The notes under the pieces are model-generated. The model was not told the DNA's origin and made no database searches. It saw only the letters and a list, made by a program, of their open reading frames with translations. This document shows positions 51,723 through 64,000 of a stretch of DNA of 64,000 nucleotides, in pieces (the stretch's first letter is position 1; each line of letters begins with the position of its first letter). Made by a program: the position numbers and the translations under genes. Origin of the DNA: Closterium sp. Naga37s-1 (taxonomy: Eukaryota; Streptophyta; Zygnematophyceae; Desmidiales; Closteriaceae); assembly GCA_947471745.1 (NCBI GenBank), contig CANJKZ010000114.1, forward strand, positions 124,001 to 188,000. The letters run 5' to 3'.

Positions 51723-54700
51723 ATGTATGCTGTGTCTATTAGTGATGAGGGTGACTGTTACCTGTGTGTTCCGCCCGACCCGGGCATTGAGGCTGCTGCT
51801 CTAGGTGCTAGTGAGTCTGCTGCTCCAGGTGCTGGTGAGGCTGCTCCAGGTGCTGGTGAGGCTGCTGCTCTAGGTGCTAGTGAGTCTGCTGCTCCAGGTG
51901 CTGGTGAGGCTGCTCTCTTAGGTACCGAGTCGGCTCAGGTCTTGCACACTTTCACCCTTGACTCGGGTGCTTCCCGCTCCTTCTTTCGCGACTGCACCAC
52001 CCTCTCGCCGCTCAGTCGGCCGGTGGTAGTCTCTCTGGCTGACCCCTCTTGGGGACCAGTTGTGGCCCGTTCCTCCACTGTCCTCCCGTGTCCTGCGGCT
52101 CCGTCCGGCTCGCTGACTGGTCTCCACCTCCCCTCGTTCTCTACGAACTTGGTGGTGGGTGCTGATCTTCAGGATGGGGGTGTCCACCAGTTCACCCCTG
52201 CCCACCAGCGTGTGACGCACTGCACGTGTGCTCAGACGGGTCGCCACCTGGCCACGTTCACCCGTAGGCCAGGGTCCAGCCTGTACACCCTTACCACTGT
52301 GTCTCCTCCTCGTCAGGTAGCCGCGTCGGGTCAGGTGTTTGCTGCAGCGTCCCAGTCTGGCCCTGAGTCTGCCCCCTGCTCGTGTCGCCTTCTGGCACAC
52401 GAGATTCTTCTTTGGCACTACCGCCTTGGTCACCCCTCCCTGCCTCGTCTTCGAGGCATGGCCTCCCGTGTCCTGGTCTCAGGTCTTCCTGAGTCCCTCC
52501 CTCCCCTTCCTCCTGGGCCTGCCCCTACCTGCATTCCCTGCGTTGAGGGTCGGCAGCGCGCCGCTCCTCACTCCTCCGAGTTTCCTCCGACAGAGGCCCC
52601 ACTGTAGACTCTTCACATGGACGTGTGGGGCCCAGCCCGCGTCCGTGGACAGGGTCACGAGCGTTACTTCCTGCTGGTCGTTGACGACTACTCGCGTTAC
52701 ACCACGGTCTTCCCCTTGCGCCGCAAGGGTGAGGTCACTGAGGTGTTGATCGACTGGATCCGCGCTGCTCATCTCCAGCTCAGGAAGAGCTTCGGCTCGG
52801 ACTTTCCTGTTGTGCGTCTGCACTCAGACAGAGGTGGTGAGTTTTCCTCTGACCTTCTGCGGGCCTTCTGTGGGGCGGAGGGCATCCGCCAGACGTTCAC
52901 GCTTCCGGCCTCTCCACAGCAAAATGGGATTGCTGAGCGCCGCATTGGCATGGTCATGGATGTCGCTCGTACGTCCATGATTCATGCGGCTGCTCCCCAC
53001 TTTCTGTGGTCGTTCGCGGTTCAGTACGCGGCGCATCAGATCAACCTCCAGCCCCGGGTCTCCATGCCGGAGACCACCCCCACTCTGCGGTAGACGGGGA
53101 AGGTTGGCGATGCGTCTGTGTTCCGTGTCTGGGGATCTCGAGCTTTCGTCCGCGACTTGTCTGCGGACAAGCTGTCCTCTCGTGCCGTTCCCTGTGCCTT
53201 CCTTGACTTCCCCCCTGACGCGCTTGGTTGGCAGTTCTACCACCCCACCTCGCGCCGTGTTCTGTCCTCTTAGGACGTCACGTTTGACGAGTCGGTTCCC
53301 TACTACCGTCTCTTCCCCTACCGCACTGACCCCCTCCCCCCCCCGCCGCTCTTCCTCGCGCCAGGTACTCCTCCGGTAGACCCCCTCCCCCCTCAGGGTC
53401 CTGCCTCCTCAGGTGTGTCTCAGGTAGACGCCGTTGAGCCTGTTGAGGTAGCTGTTGACTCAGGTGCTGCTGGGGGTACTGAGCCTGGGGGTGCCGGGTC
53501 TGGGGGTGCTGAGCCTGGGGGTGCTGAGCCTGGGGGTGCTGAGCCTGGGGTTGCTGAGTCTGAGGGTGCTGCGCCTGGAGGTCCTCCGAGTGTCCCGTTG
53601 CGGCGGGAGCCCCTCTCTCCACGGCAGCTTCGTGAGTGGTACGCTCGGCGCTGTAGCCGTACTGCTGGAGATGGGGGGCCTGCTACTGGAGGTGCTGCTG
53701 GTGCTGGTGCTGCTGGAGGTGCTGCTGGTGCTGGAGCTGCTGGAGCCGCTGGTCCTGGAGGTGCTCGTACTGGTGCTGCTGAGGGAGTTGGAGCTGGAGG
53801 TGCTGGTGCTGCTGCTGGAGGTGCTGTTGGTGCTGGAGCTGCTGGAGCGGCTGGTTCTGGAGGTGCTCGTACTGGTGTTGCTGAGGGAGCTGGAGCTACT
53901 GGAGCTGGTGGTGGTGCTGGAGGTGCTGCTGGTGCTGGAGCTGCTGGAGCCGCTGGTTCTGGAGGTGCTAGTACTGGTGCTGCTGAGGACGTTGGAGCTG
54001 GAGCTGCTGGAGCTGCTGGTGGTACTGCGGGAGTTGTAGCTGTAGACCCTGGAGCTGAGGGTGCTGGTGCTGTCTCTGCTGGTTCAGGAGGCGCTGCGCG
54101 GCCGCGGCCGTACTACGTTCCGCTTCTTCAGCAGGTTCTTGGCCTCCCGCTTTCTACTGGTCCTACTCCTCCCCTACTGAGTCCACCGCCTGTCCAGTCG
54201 CAGTCACAGTTACAGCCAGCCTCTCCACTGCCTAGTCCTTCTCCTTACTCTGGGCCGACTAGAGGTCTTACGGAGCGTCGTGAGCCAGAGTCTCGTCCTG
54301 CGTCGCCTGAGTCTCGTCCAGAGTCGCCTGTCCGCGCTGTCCGCACTGGTCGTCGTGTTCCGCGTGAGCGTCCTCCTCCTGTCCCTGGCACTCACTATAT
54401 GGTTCTGCATCCTTCCACTGCTCCACAGCGTGTCCCTCTGCCGTCTCCTCCTGCGTCCTCTCTTCGTGGCGTTGCTGACCCGCCGTCAGACCTTGCTCGT
54501 GCTGCCAGTCCTACTGTCACGCGTCTTCTCACTACTGTTGTCACTGACCCTTCCTTTGAGTCCACTGCCGCGTCTGCTCTAGTTGCTGAGCTTGTTGACT
54601 TTGCTGCCGCCTGTCGTCTAGACTACGCCGCTAGCCTTGTTGCTGAGTCTGAGTCTGTCTGTCCTCCTTCCGTCAAGGGTGAGTGTGCTATTGGCACGGA

Positions 54701-56384
54701 CGTCCTTGAGGACAGACAGGAGGAGTTTGAGTGCTTTGCCGCTGCTTTACCTCATCTCGTGTCCATGCTGATTGCCCCTGAGGGAGACCCGGATGCACCA
54801 GACATCCCGATCCCGCGCTCTTACGCAGAGGCGATAGAGGGTCCCTACTCCTCTCAGTGGCAGACAGCCATGGACGCAGAGATGGCTTCCTGGAAGTCCA
54901 CAGGCACCTACGTCGACGAGGTTCCCCCACGTGGGGCGAACATCGTCAGTGGCATGTGGATCTTCAGGGTGAAGCGGCCGCCGGGTTCTCCCCCTGTCTT
55001 CAAGGCGCGTTACGTTGCACGAGGCTTCAGTCAGCGTGAGGGAGTTGACTTCTTCCAGACCTTCTCCCCTACCCCGAAGATGACCACTCTTCGGGTTCTG
55101 CTGCACGTCGCCGCTCAGCGTGACTACGAGCTCCACTCTCTTGACTTCAGCACTGCTTTCCTACAGGGCAGCCTGCACGAGGAGATCTGGCTGCGCCGCC
55201 CACCTGGCTTCACTGGGTCGTTTCCTCCTGGTACCCAGTGGGGCCTCCGGCGGCCAGTCTACGGTCTCCGCCAGGCACCCCGTGAGTGGCACGACACACT
55301 GAGGACGACTCTTGCTGCTCTTGGCTTTGCTCCTTCTACTGCTGACCCGTCGCTGTTTCTACGCACCGACACCACTCTGCCGCCGTTCTACGTTCTCGTG
55401 TACGTAGACAACCTGGTCTTTGCTATTGCTGACACTGAGGCACTCGCCCACGTGAAGTCGGAGCTGCAGAAGAGACACACGTGCACAGACCTGGGTGAGC
55501 TGACAAGCTATCTTGGCTTGCGGATCACCCGGGACAGAGCACAGCGCACCATTACCTTGACTCAGTCACACATGGTGCAGCAGGTCCTTCAGCGCTTCCG
55601 CTTCACGTACTCCTCGCCACAGTCCACTCCTCTGCCTACGCGCCACTCGCTCTCAGCTCTGCCTTCGGATGAGTCCGTAGAGCCGAGTGGCCCGTATCCA
55701 GAGCTTGTGGGCTGCCTCATGTACCTGATGACCTGCACTCGACCTGACCTTGCATACCCTCTTAGCATCCTAGCACGCTATGTCGCTCCTGGCCGACACA
55801 GGAAGGAGCACATGGATGCCGCTAAGAGGGTGTTGCGCTACTTGTGCAGTACATCGGGCATGGGGCTCGTGCTTGGAGGACGGGCCGACGTTGTCCTCAC
55901 TGGTCACGCAGACGCTTCTTGGGCTGACGACTTGGCTACGCAGCGGTCGTCACAGGGTTACACCTTCAGCCTTGGCTCCGGCTCTGTTTCGTGGCGGTCT
56001 ACCCGCTCGTCTTCTGTTCTCGGCTCCAGCTGTGAGTCCGAGATCTACGCAGGGGCCATGGCTGCACAGGAGTTACGCTGGCTCACCTACCTGCTGACCG
56101 ACCTGGGAGAGCCGCCTCGTTCTCCTCCAGTTCTGTACGTAGACAACAAGGCCATGTTGGCCTTGTGTCAGGAGCACAGAGTGGAGCACAGAACGAAGCA
56201 CATTGCTCTTCGGTACTTCCTTGCACGTGAGCTGCAGCAGCGTGGTCAGCTGCGCCTTGCTTACGTGGCCTCTCAGGCCAACACTGCTGATATCTTTACC
56301 AAGGCGCTTCAGCCTTGTGATCATCAGCGTTTCTGTACTGTTCTAGGCCTTGTGCCTACTGTGCCTCACTTGCTCACCTCTTGA
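51723..56384 (+). pseudogene. Copia-3 pol with amber stops and altered RT active site
   Basis: Protease LDSGAS near 51957; LWHYRLGHPS; integrase HMDVWGP, LHSDRGGEF and NGIAERR; Gly/Ala linker; RT and RNase H. In-frame TAG codons at 52605, 53091 and 53271 break the first half. The second half (53415-56384, 989 codons) is open. The RT catalytic motif near 55399 reads YVDNL where Copia-1 has YVDDL, replacing a metal-binding Asp by Asn. RNase H DASWADD and VLYVDNKA are kept. Strongly similar to Copia-1 throughout. Confidence 0.93.
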
Positions 56385-56610
56385 CTCTGCTTGTACTGTG
56401 ATCTCTATACATATACCTGCATGCTTACACTTGCTAGGTTGTGATCACTGTACCTCTTCTTATATATCAAACTGCATGTGAACTGGTCTTGTGACCACTT
56501 GCTTGTGCTCGGAATTTGTGTGGTATCCTTGAGATCCACCCTGAGCTTGCTTTGTTTTTCTTGACTGGTCTTGTGACCTCTTGTTCTCCCCCACTTTGCC
56601 TATGGGGGTG

Positions 56611-56740
56611 TGTCAAACTTATTTGACATAGTTTGTGTAGGCTGTAGTGGGGTGGTCAATATAGGGTACAACACTTTTAGGTTTTCCTACTTGTACTCCT
56701 CATTCTGCTCAATGCATTCATTCCTCGTATTATTCTCACA
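56611..56740 (+). repeat. Copia-3 3' LTR
   Basis: 130 bp, preceded by the GCCTATGGGGGTG polypurine tract and followed by the GTCGA target duplication. Confidence 0.95.
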
Positions 56741-56745
56741 GTCGA

Positions 56746-59533
56746 GATCTCCCGGTTCCCCCTCCTCCCCTTTTCCTCGCACCCTCTCCTCCTCCTGCTC
56801 CCGCTCCTCTGGTACCCCCGCCCCCCCCTGGTCCTGCCCCGTCAGGTGTGTCTCACGCTACCCCTCTACCCTCGGTCGCGCGTCAGGTAGCGTCTCCCTC
56901 CCCGCAGTCCTCCTCACAGTCCCCGCAGCAGCCTTCGGCACTTCCGCGACAGGTTATTGTGGACTCCGGGGGTGTTGGAGCTGGAGGTGCTGCCACTGGA
57001 GGTACTCGTTCTTGGGGTGCTCTTTTGAGGGGTGCTAGAGCTGGAGGTTCTGGCGCTGGAGGTGCTTGTTCTGGGGGTGCTGGAGCAGGAGGTACTGGCA
57101 CTGGAGGTGCTAGTTCCGAGGAGACTGGAGCTGGAGGCACTACTACTGCGCCTCCCCACCGCCACGACACACGTCTCCAGGCGGCTCGCCGACGTGAGCG
57201 TGAGGAGCAGGAGCGGTTGGAGCAGGAGAATCAGGAGTTGCGGCAGTTGGACCTGCAGGAGCAACAGCAGCAGCTGGAGCAACAGTAGCTGCTGCAGCAG
57301 CACCAGCAGCAGCGTTCGCCGCAGCCGCCCCTTTTGCAGCAGCTGTTCCCACCAGTGAGTGGCCTTCGGGCCCTTGGTCTTCCCTCCGCTCCTCCTGTCC
57401 ACTCACAGTCTCCTACCGCGTACGGCCCTACGTTTCCTCCTCCGGACTCGGCTCCGGCTGTTTTCTCTCCTTCTCAGTCACTGTCGCCTCCTCCTGTTCT
57501 CCCGCAGAACTGGACCACTCGTTGTCCTCCGCGTGCTCGTCCCTCGTCTCCTTTTGACGAACTCTGCACTGTCTTGTTTCGTTCTAGTCCTCGTCGTGCT
57601 CCGCCTGTGTCTGTTCTCCCGCCACCTCCTGCGTCGTCTCCCATTGTCTCCTCTCACCCTATCACTGACTACTACCATGCTGTTCGTCCTGTTGTCTCGC
57701 GTGTTCTCGCCTCTCTTGTCACCGACCCTCGTGCCTCTCCGTTGTCTGTCTCGGCTCTTACTGCCGCTGTCGTTGACTTTGCTTCCACCCGCCGCCTTGA
57801 CTTCGCCACGCGTGTAGTGGCTGCTGCGCCTGCCCGTCCTCTGTCCGCCGGGGGTGAGTTTGCCCTTGGCTGTGACGTTATAGAGGACAGGTAGTTTGAG
57901 CTGGAGTTCCTGGCAGCTGCTTCTCCCTCTCTCTGTGCCATGCTGCTTTCCCCTGAGGGAGACCCCGACGCCCTTGACATTCCGACTCCTCGCACGTACC
58001 GTGAGGCAGTGTCAGGGCAGTGGGCCTCTTAGTGGAAAGCAGCCATGGACTTAGAGATGGCGTCTTGGAGATCCATATGCACCTACGCCGACGCAGTTCC
58101 CCCTCCCAGGGCGAACGTAGTCAACGGCATGTGGATCTTCAAGGTGAAACGACCGCCTGGATCGCCGCCTGTCTTCAAGGCGCGTTACGTGGCTAGAGGT
58201 TTCAGTCAGCGTGAGGGAGTTGACTTCTTCCAGACCTTCGCCCCGACCCCGAAGATGACTACTCTTCGGGTGTTACTTCACGTTGCAGCACAGCGAGACT
58301 ACGAGCTGCACTCCCTCGACTTCTCCACTGCGTTTTCTCCAGGGCAGCCTGCACGAGGAGATCTGGTTGTGTCGTCCTCCTGGCTTCACTGGCACTTTCC
58401 CGCCTGGGACCCAGTGGAGCCTGAGACGACCAGTCTACGGTCTCCGCCAGGCGCCCCTTGAGTGGCACGACACGCTGCGCACCTCTCTTGCTGCCCTCGG
58501 GTTTCGTCCTTCGTCCGCCGACCCGTCGCTGTTCGTTCGTTCTGGGCCCACACCTTTCTTCGTCCTCGTCTACGTCGACGACTTGGTCTTTGCTACAGAA
58601 GACAGGGCCGCTCTGGCTGAGGTGAAGTCCGAACTGCAGAAGAGACACACGTGCACTGACCTTGGTGAGCTGCGCCGCTACGTTGGCTTGCAGATCACCA
58701 GGGACAGAGCCGCTCGCACCATTACACTCTCACAGTCAACAGGTCCTTCAGCGGTTCGGGCTTCAACACTCCACCACACAGCCTACTCCTCTTTCCGTTG
58801 ACTACAGACTCACTGGCCCTTTTCCCGACGAGCCCTTTGAGTCTAGTGGTCCCTACGCAGAGCTTGTGGGCTGCCTCATGTACCTGATGAATTGTACTCG
58901 TACGGACCTCGCCTTTCCTCTCAGCGTCCTCTCTCGCTTTGTTGCGACAGGGAGACACCGTCCTGTTCACTGGACAGCTCCTGTGAGGGTGGTGAAGTAC
59001 CTGGCGACTACATCAGGCATGGGGCTTGTGCTTGGAGGGAGACAGCAGTTGTTCTGACCGGTCACTGCGACTCTTCCTACGCCGACGACGTGGAGACACA
59101 GAGGTCTACTCAGGGGTACTGCTTCAGCTTGGGAGCTGGAGCTGTGTCGTGGAGGTCTACTCGGTCGTCGTTTGTGGCTTCGTCCAGTGCAGAGGCAGAG
59201 ATCTACGTTGGTGCCATGGCTGCGCAGGAGCTTCGCTGGTTGACTTTCTTGCTCGCCGACCTTGGTGAGCGGCCTCGTTCTGCACCGACCTTGTTTTCTG
59301 ACAACAAGGCCATGATCCTCCTGTGTCGAGAGCCTCGACTGGAGAGCATAGTGAAGCACATTGACGTGAGGTACTTCCTGCGAGAGTTGCAGCGACGCGG
59401 CCATGCACGCTTGGACTTCGTGGCCTCAGAGGTCAACACTGCAGACATCTTCACCAAGGCCCTAGCGCCTAGTGACCACCACAGGTTCTGTCTGCAGTTA
59501 GGCCTTGTTGACGCTGGTGCTTGGTTGCTGTAG
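56746..59533 (+). pseudogene. Copia-2 pol, 3' part (linker, RT, RNase H), broken
   Basis: Continues the frame of the 5' part after the nested element. A Gly/Ala linker is followed by a Gln/Glu segment, RT blocks (MWIFKVKRPPGSPPVFKARY, VARGFSQREGVDFFQTF, YVDDLVFATED) and RNase H (GHCDSSYADD, LFSDNKAM). TAG stops occur at 57286, 57892 and 58030, a frameshift near 58335 and others near 58740 and 59040. It ends with the usual copia C-terminal NTADIFTKAL block. Confidence 0.92.
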
Positions 59534-59752
59534 CATTATTTCTTGTTGCTTGCTCTGCTTGTCCTTGCATATATATATATATATATATTTGTAAACTCTT
59601 GAACTGGCCTTGTGGCCGTTTGCTTGTGCTTAGAATGTGTGGTGATCTTGAGATCCACCCTGAGCGTTGTCTTGTTGCTTCTCTTGACTGGTCTTGTGAC
59701 CATGTGCGTTTATTGTTCTCTCTTGCTATCCCTCACATAGCCTATGGGGTTG

Positions 59753-59884
59753 TGTCAAACATATATATATTTGTATGTTCTAGGCTGTAGTGATGCATGC
59801 ATTAGAGAGTATAGGTTGTTAGGGTTTGCATTTGTACCCACCACCTTTCCTAATCTACCATTCCGTTCTGCGTACTTCTTGAGA
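59753..59884 (+). repeat. Copia-2 3' LTR
   Basis: 132 bp. Preceded by GCCTATGGGGTTG and followed by GCGCC. Carries a 10-bp insertion near its end relative to the 5' LTR. Confidence 0.92.
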
Positions 59885-60023
59885 GCGCCCAACTCTATAT
59901 GAAGCTTGGTCGCACAGTGTCGCGACTCATGCACGCTTTTGAGACACGCAAGTTGACTAAACATTTAGACGCGACTCGGGAAAACGGGCATTGAGACACA
60001 AATGTCGATATGAGAATGTACCC

Positions 60024-60439
60024 AACGCGTACACCCCGCCAACCATGGGTGTACCACTTTAGATTATTATTCCAAGGGCACAGCACGTTAATGAGCGAAA
60101 ATGCCTTGTGGCAAATAACTAGTATTATTGATAGAACAAGTAAAAAGAAGCGCAAGAATAATACCCATACAATAGGACACACCATACAACCAGTGCAACG
60201 TTCTGCTCCAGCCTCTGTTGCACCCCATTGAGCTGCACTCACTGTGCAACACTTCATCCCACCAGCCAAGCAAAATACTATGATCTCTACTGTACTACTA
60301 ACCGGATAATGGCTGCACGCCTGTAACCTCTGCTGCACCATCCTGCGTGCTAAACCCTTCCATCTGCTGAACCCTCCCTTGTCTCATCTGCACCGTCCTT
60401 TCTGCTGCATGCATTGCTGCAGAAGTTGTTCGATTCAGA
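60024..60439. other. Spacer between the retrotransposon block and the next array
   Basis: No convincing gene. An open frame on the minus strand has a hydrophobic stretch but crosses the MITE end and recalls no family. CTGCTGCACC words recur near 60210-60420. Confidence 0.5.
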
Positions 60440-61234
60440 CCACCTCCCTCCTCCCCCACCACCCCTCCTCGTGAAATTCCCTTCATTGATTTCTTAGCGC
60501 CGCTCCCGAGGTAATTGTTGAGTCGAATCAGAAGTTACCAAGCTGTTCAGGTTGGACCACCTCCCTCCTCCTCCTCCCCCCCCACAACTCCTCCTCGTGA
60601 GACTCCCTTGTCTCTTCCCTACCGCCCCTCCTGAGGTAACCGTTGAGTCGAATCAGAAGTCACCAAGCTGTTCAGCTTGGACCACCTCCCTTCGTCTCCT
60701 CTTATCCTCTTCTCCTCTTCTCCTCTTTACCTCTTCTCCTCTTCTCCTCTCTTCTCCTCTTCTCCTCTCTTCTCCTCTTCTCCTCCTCCTGAGACTCCCC
60801 TTCTCGCCTCGTCACACCCCACTCGAGGTGACTTTAGAGTGGACACCATAGTCACAACGTTGTCCAGGTAGGACCACCTCCCTTCGTCTCCTCTTCTCCC
60901 CCCCTTTCCCCCTGAGACTCTCTTTCTTGCATCCGTCAGACCCCGCTCGAGAGGATTATTGAGTCGGATCAGAAGACACAACGTTGTTCAGGTAGGACCA
61001 CCTCCCTCCTCCTCCTCTTCTTCCCCCCTTGCCCCCTCATCGTGAGACTCCCTTTCTCGCTTCCCTAGTGTCCCTCCCCTATTCCCCGCTGACTTTTGAG
61101 TCGACTCAAAAGTCAGCTCCTCCTCTTTTTCTCCCCCCTCCCCCTCATCGTGAGACTCCCTTTCTCACTTCCCTAGCGTCCCTCCCGAGGTGACTTTCGA
61201 GTCAGAAAAGTCAGATGAGGAGTCACCAAGTTGT

Positions 61235-61240
<6 letters not shown>
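60440..61240 (-). repeat. About six copies of the 3' end of the downstream-edge gene
   Basis: In gene sense each unit (about 110-190 bp) resembles the last coding segment at 61235-61300 plus its 3' flank: GAGAAAGGGAGTCTCACGA, a G/A-rich run, GGTGGTCC(A/T)ACCTGAAC, then CTTCTGATTCGACTCAA. Unit edges lie near 60441, 60555, 60679, 60871, 60997 and 61243. The copy nearest the gene is the most similar, as in the intron arrays. Confidence 0.85.
61088..61117. repeat. Perfect 30-bp palindrome
   Basis: The arm GCTGACTTTTGAGTC is followed directly by its reverse complement with no loop. It lies inside the 3' boundary array. Confidence 0.95.

Positions 61241-64000
<2,760 letters not shown>

Larger units (their letters stand above)
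49543..56740 (+). mobile_element. Copia-3: full-length Ty1/copia element nested in Copia-2
   Basis: LTRs of exactly 130 bp at 49543-49672 and 56611-56740 (TGTCAAACTT...CTCACA) differ at five positions by eye. The target duplication GTCGA lies at 49538-49542 and 56741-56745. The primer-binding site TGGTATAGAGCG begins at 49673, and the polypurine TATGGGGGTG precedes the 3' LTR. It is the only one of the three with a recognisable Gag. Confidence 0.95.
46109..59884 (+). mobile_element. Copia-2: decayed Ty1/copia element, host of the nested Copia-3
   Basis: LTRs at 46109-46228 and 59753-59884 start TGTCAAACATATAT and end TTGAGA. They are bounded by the 5-bp target duplication GCGCC (46104-46108 and 59885-59889). 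The primer-binding site at 46229 reads TGGTATCACGCC. The pol reading is interrupted at 49542 by Copia-3 and resumes in the same frame at 56746 after allowing for the GTCGA duplication. LTRs differ by substitutions and a 10-bp indel, so it is older than Copia-1. Confidence 0.93.
45797..60023. mobile_element. Small terminal-inverted-repeat element (MITE-like) split by the nested copia elements
   Basis: A 34-bp segment beginning GGGTACATTCTCATATCGAC at 45797-45830 recurs inverted at 59990-60023 with one mismatch. It brackets the outer copia element. Subtracting that element and one target duplication leaves about 446 bp, a MITE-like size, without coding capacity. No clear target duplication of the element itself was seen beyond a shared AA. 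The superfamily is not identified. Confidence 0.7.

Noticed and set aside
47581..58032. UAG recoded as glutamine, as in some green algae, to explain the many TAG codons in pol
   Set aside because: Host genes here end naturally at TAG (SPX-MFS at 12189, polyGln gene at 24181) where family alignment or sequence context ends, and the younger Copia-1 has no internal TAG.
59895..60341. 148-codon minus-strand frame with a hydrophobic stretch
   Set aside because: It crosses the copia target site and the inverted-repeat end, matches nothing known and has no support as a gene.

Overview
This is nuclear DNA of a eukaryote, most likely of the plant (streptophyte) lineage. Genes carry GT-AG introns. The recognisable families are plant ones: an SPX-MFS vacuolar phosphate transporter, two URGT-type nucleotide-sugar transporters, a divergent NAC-domain protein and a small J-protein. 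Ty1/copia elements carry primer-binding sites resembling the plant initiator-Met tRNA type. The GC-rich, repeat-laden coding sequence (polyGln, polyAla, polyGly) suggests a streptophyte alga or bryophyte rather than a flowering plant; the taxon cannot be fixed from this window.

Layout. 1-4437 (-): a long open reading frame that runs off the left edge and contains a divergent NAC-like domain behind a coiled coil. 6610-8434 and 9227-11403 (-): tandem paralogues of a five-exon UDP-rhamnose/UDP-galactose-type transporter. 12189-23073 (-): a 13-exon SPX-MFS phosphate transporter whose introns are filled with tandem copies of the neighbouring exon ends. 24181-31051 (-): a two-exon, about 2,095-residue protein with AT-hook-like motifs and a long polyGln tract. 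32905-34530 (+): an armadillo-repeat protein. 34812-35450 (-): a small DnaJ-domain protein. 37485-38868: a 43-bp minisatellite.

38880-60023 is a retrotransposon block. Copia-1 (minus, 38880-45569) has LTRs differing only by indels, a perfect 5-bp target duplication and an open 1,762-codon pol, but no recognisable gag. Copia-2 (plus, 46109-59884) is decayed; it is split by Copia-3 (plus, 49543-56740) and itself sits inside a small terminal-inverted-repeat element (45797-60023). 60440-61234 is a repeat array derived from the 3' end of the next gene. 61235-64000 (-) is the 3' part of a large low-complexity, coiled-coil protein running off the right edge.

The most unusual feature is a recurrent architecture, called here exon-boundary repeat arrays. 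In at least three intron-containing genes the intron holds one to thirteen extra copies of the last part of the upstream exon (with its donor) and/or the first part of the downstream exon (with its acceptor). The copies always sit on the intron side of the real exon. A related array follows the stop codon of the rightmost gene. I know of no description of this as a genome habit; that judgement is from memory and not from a search.
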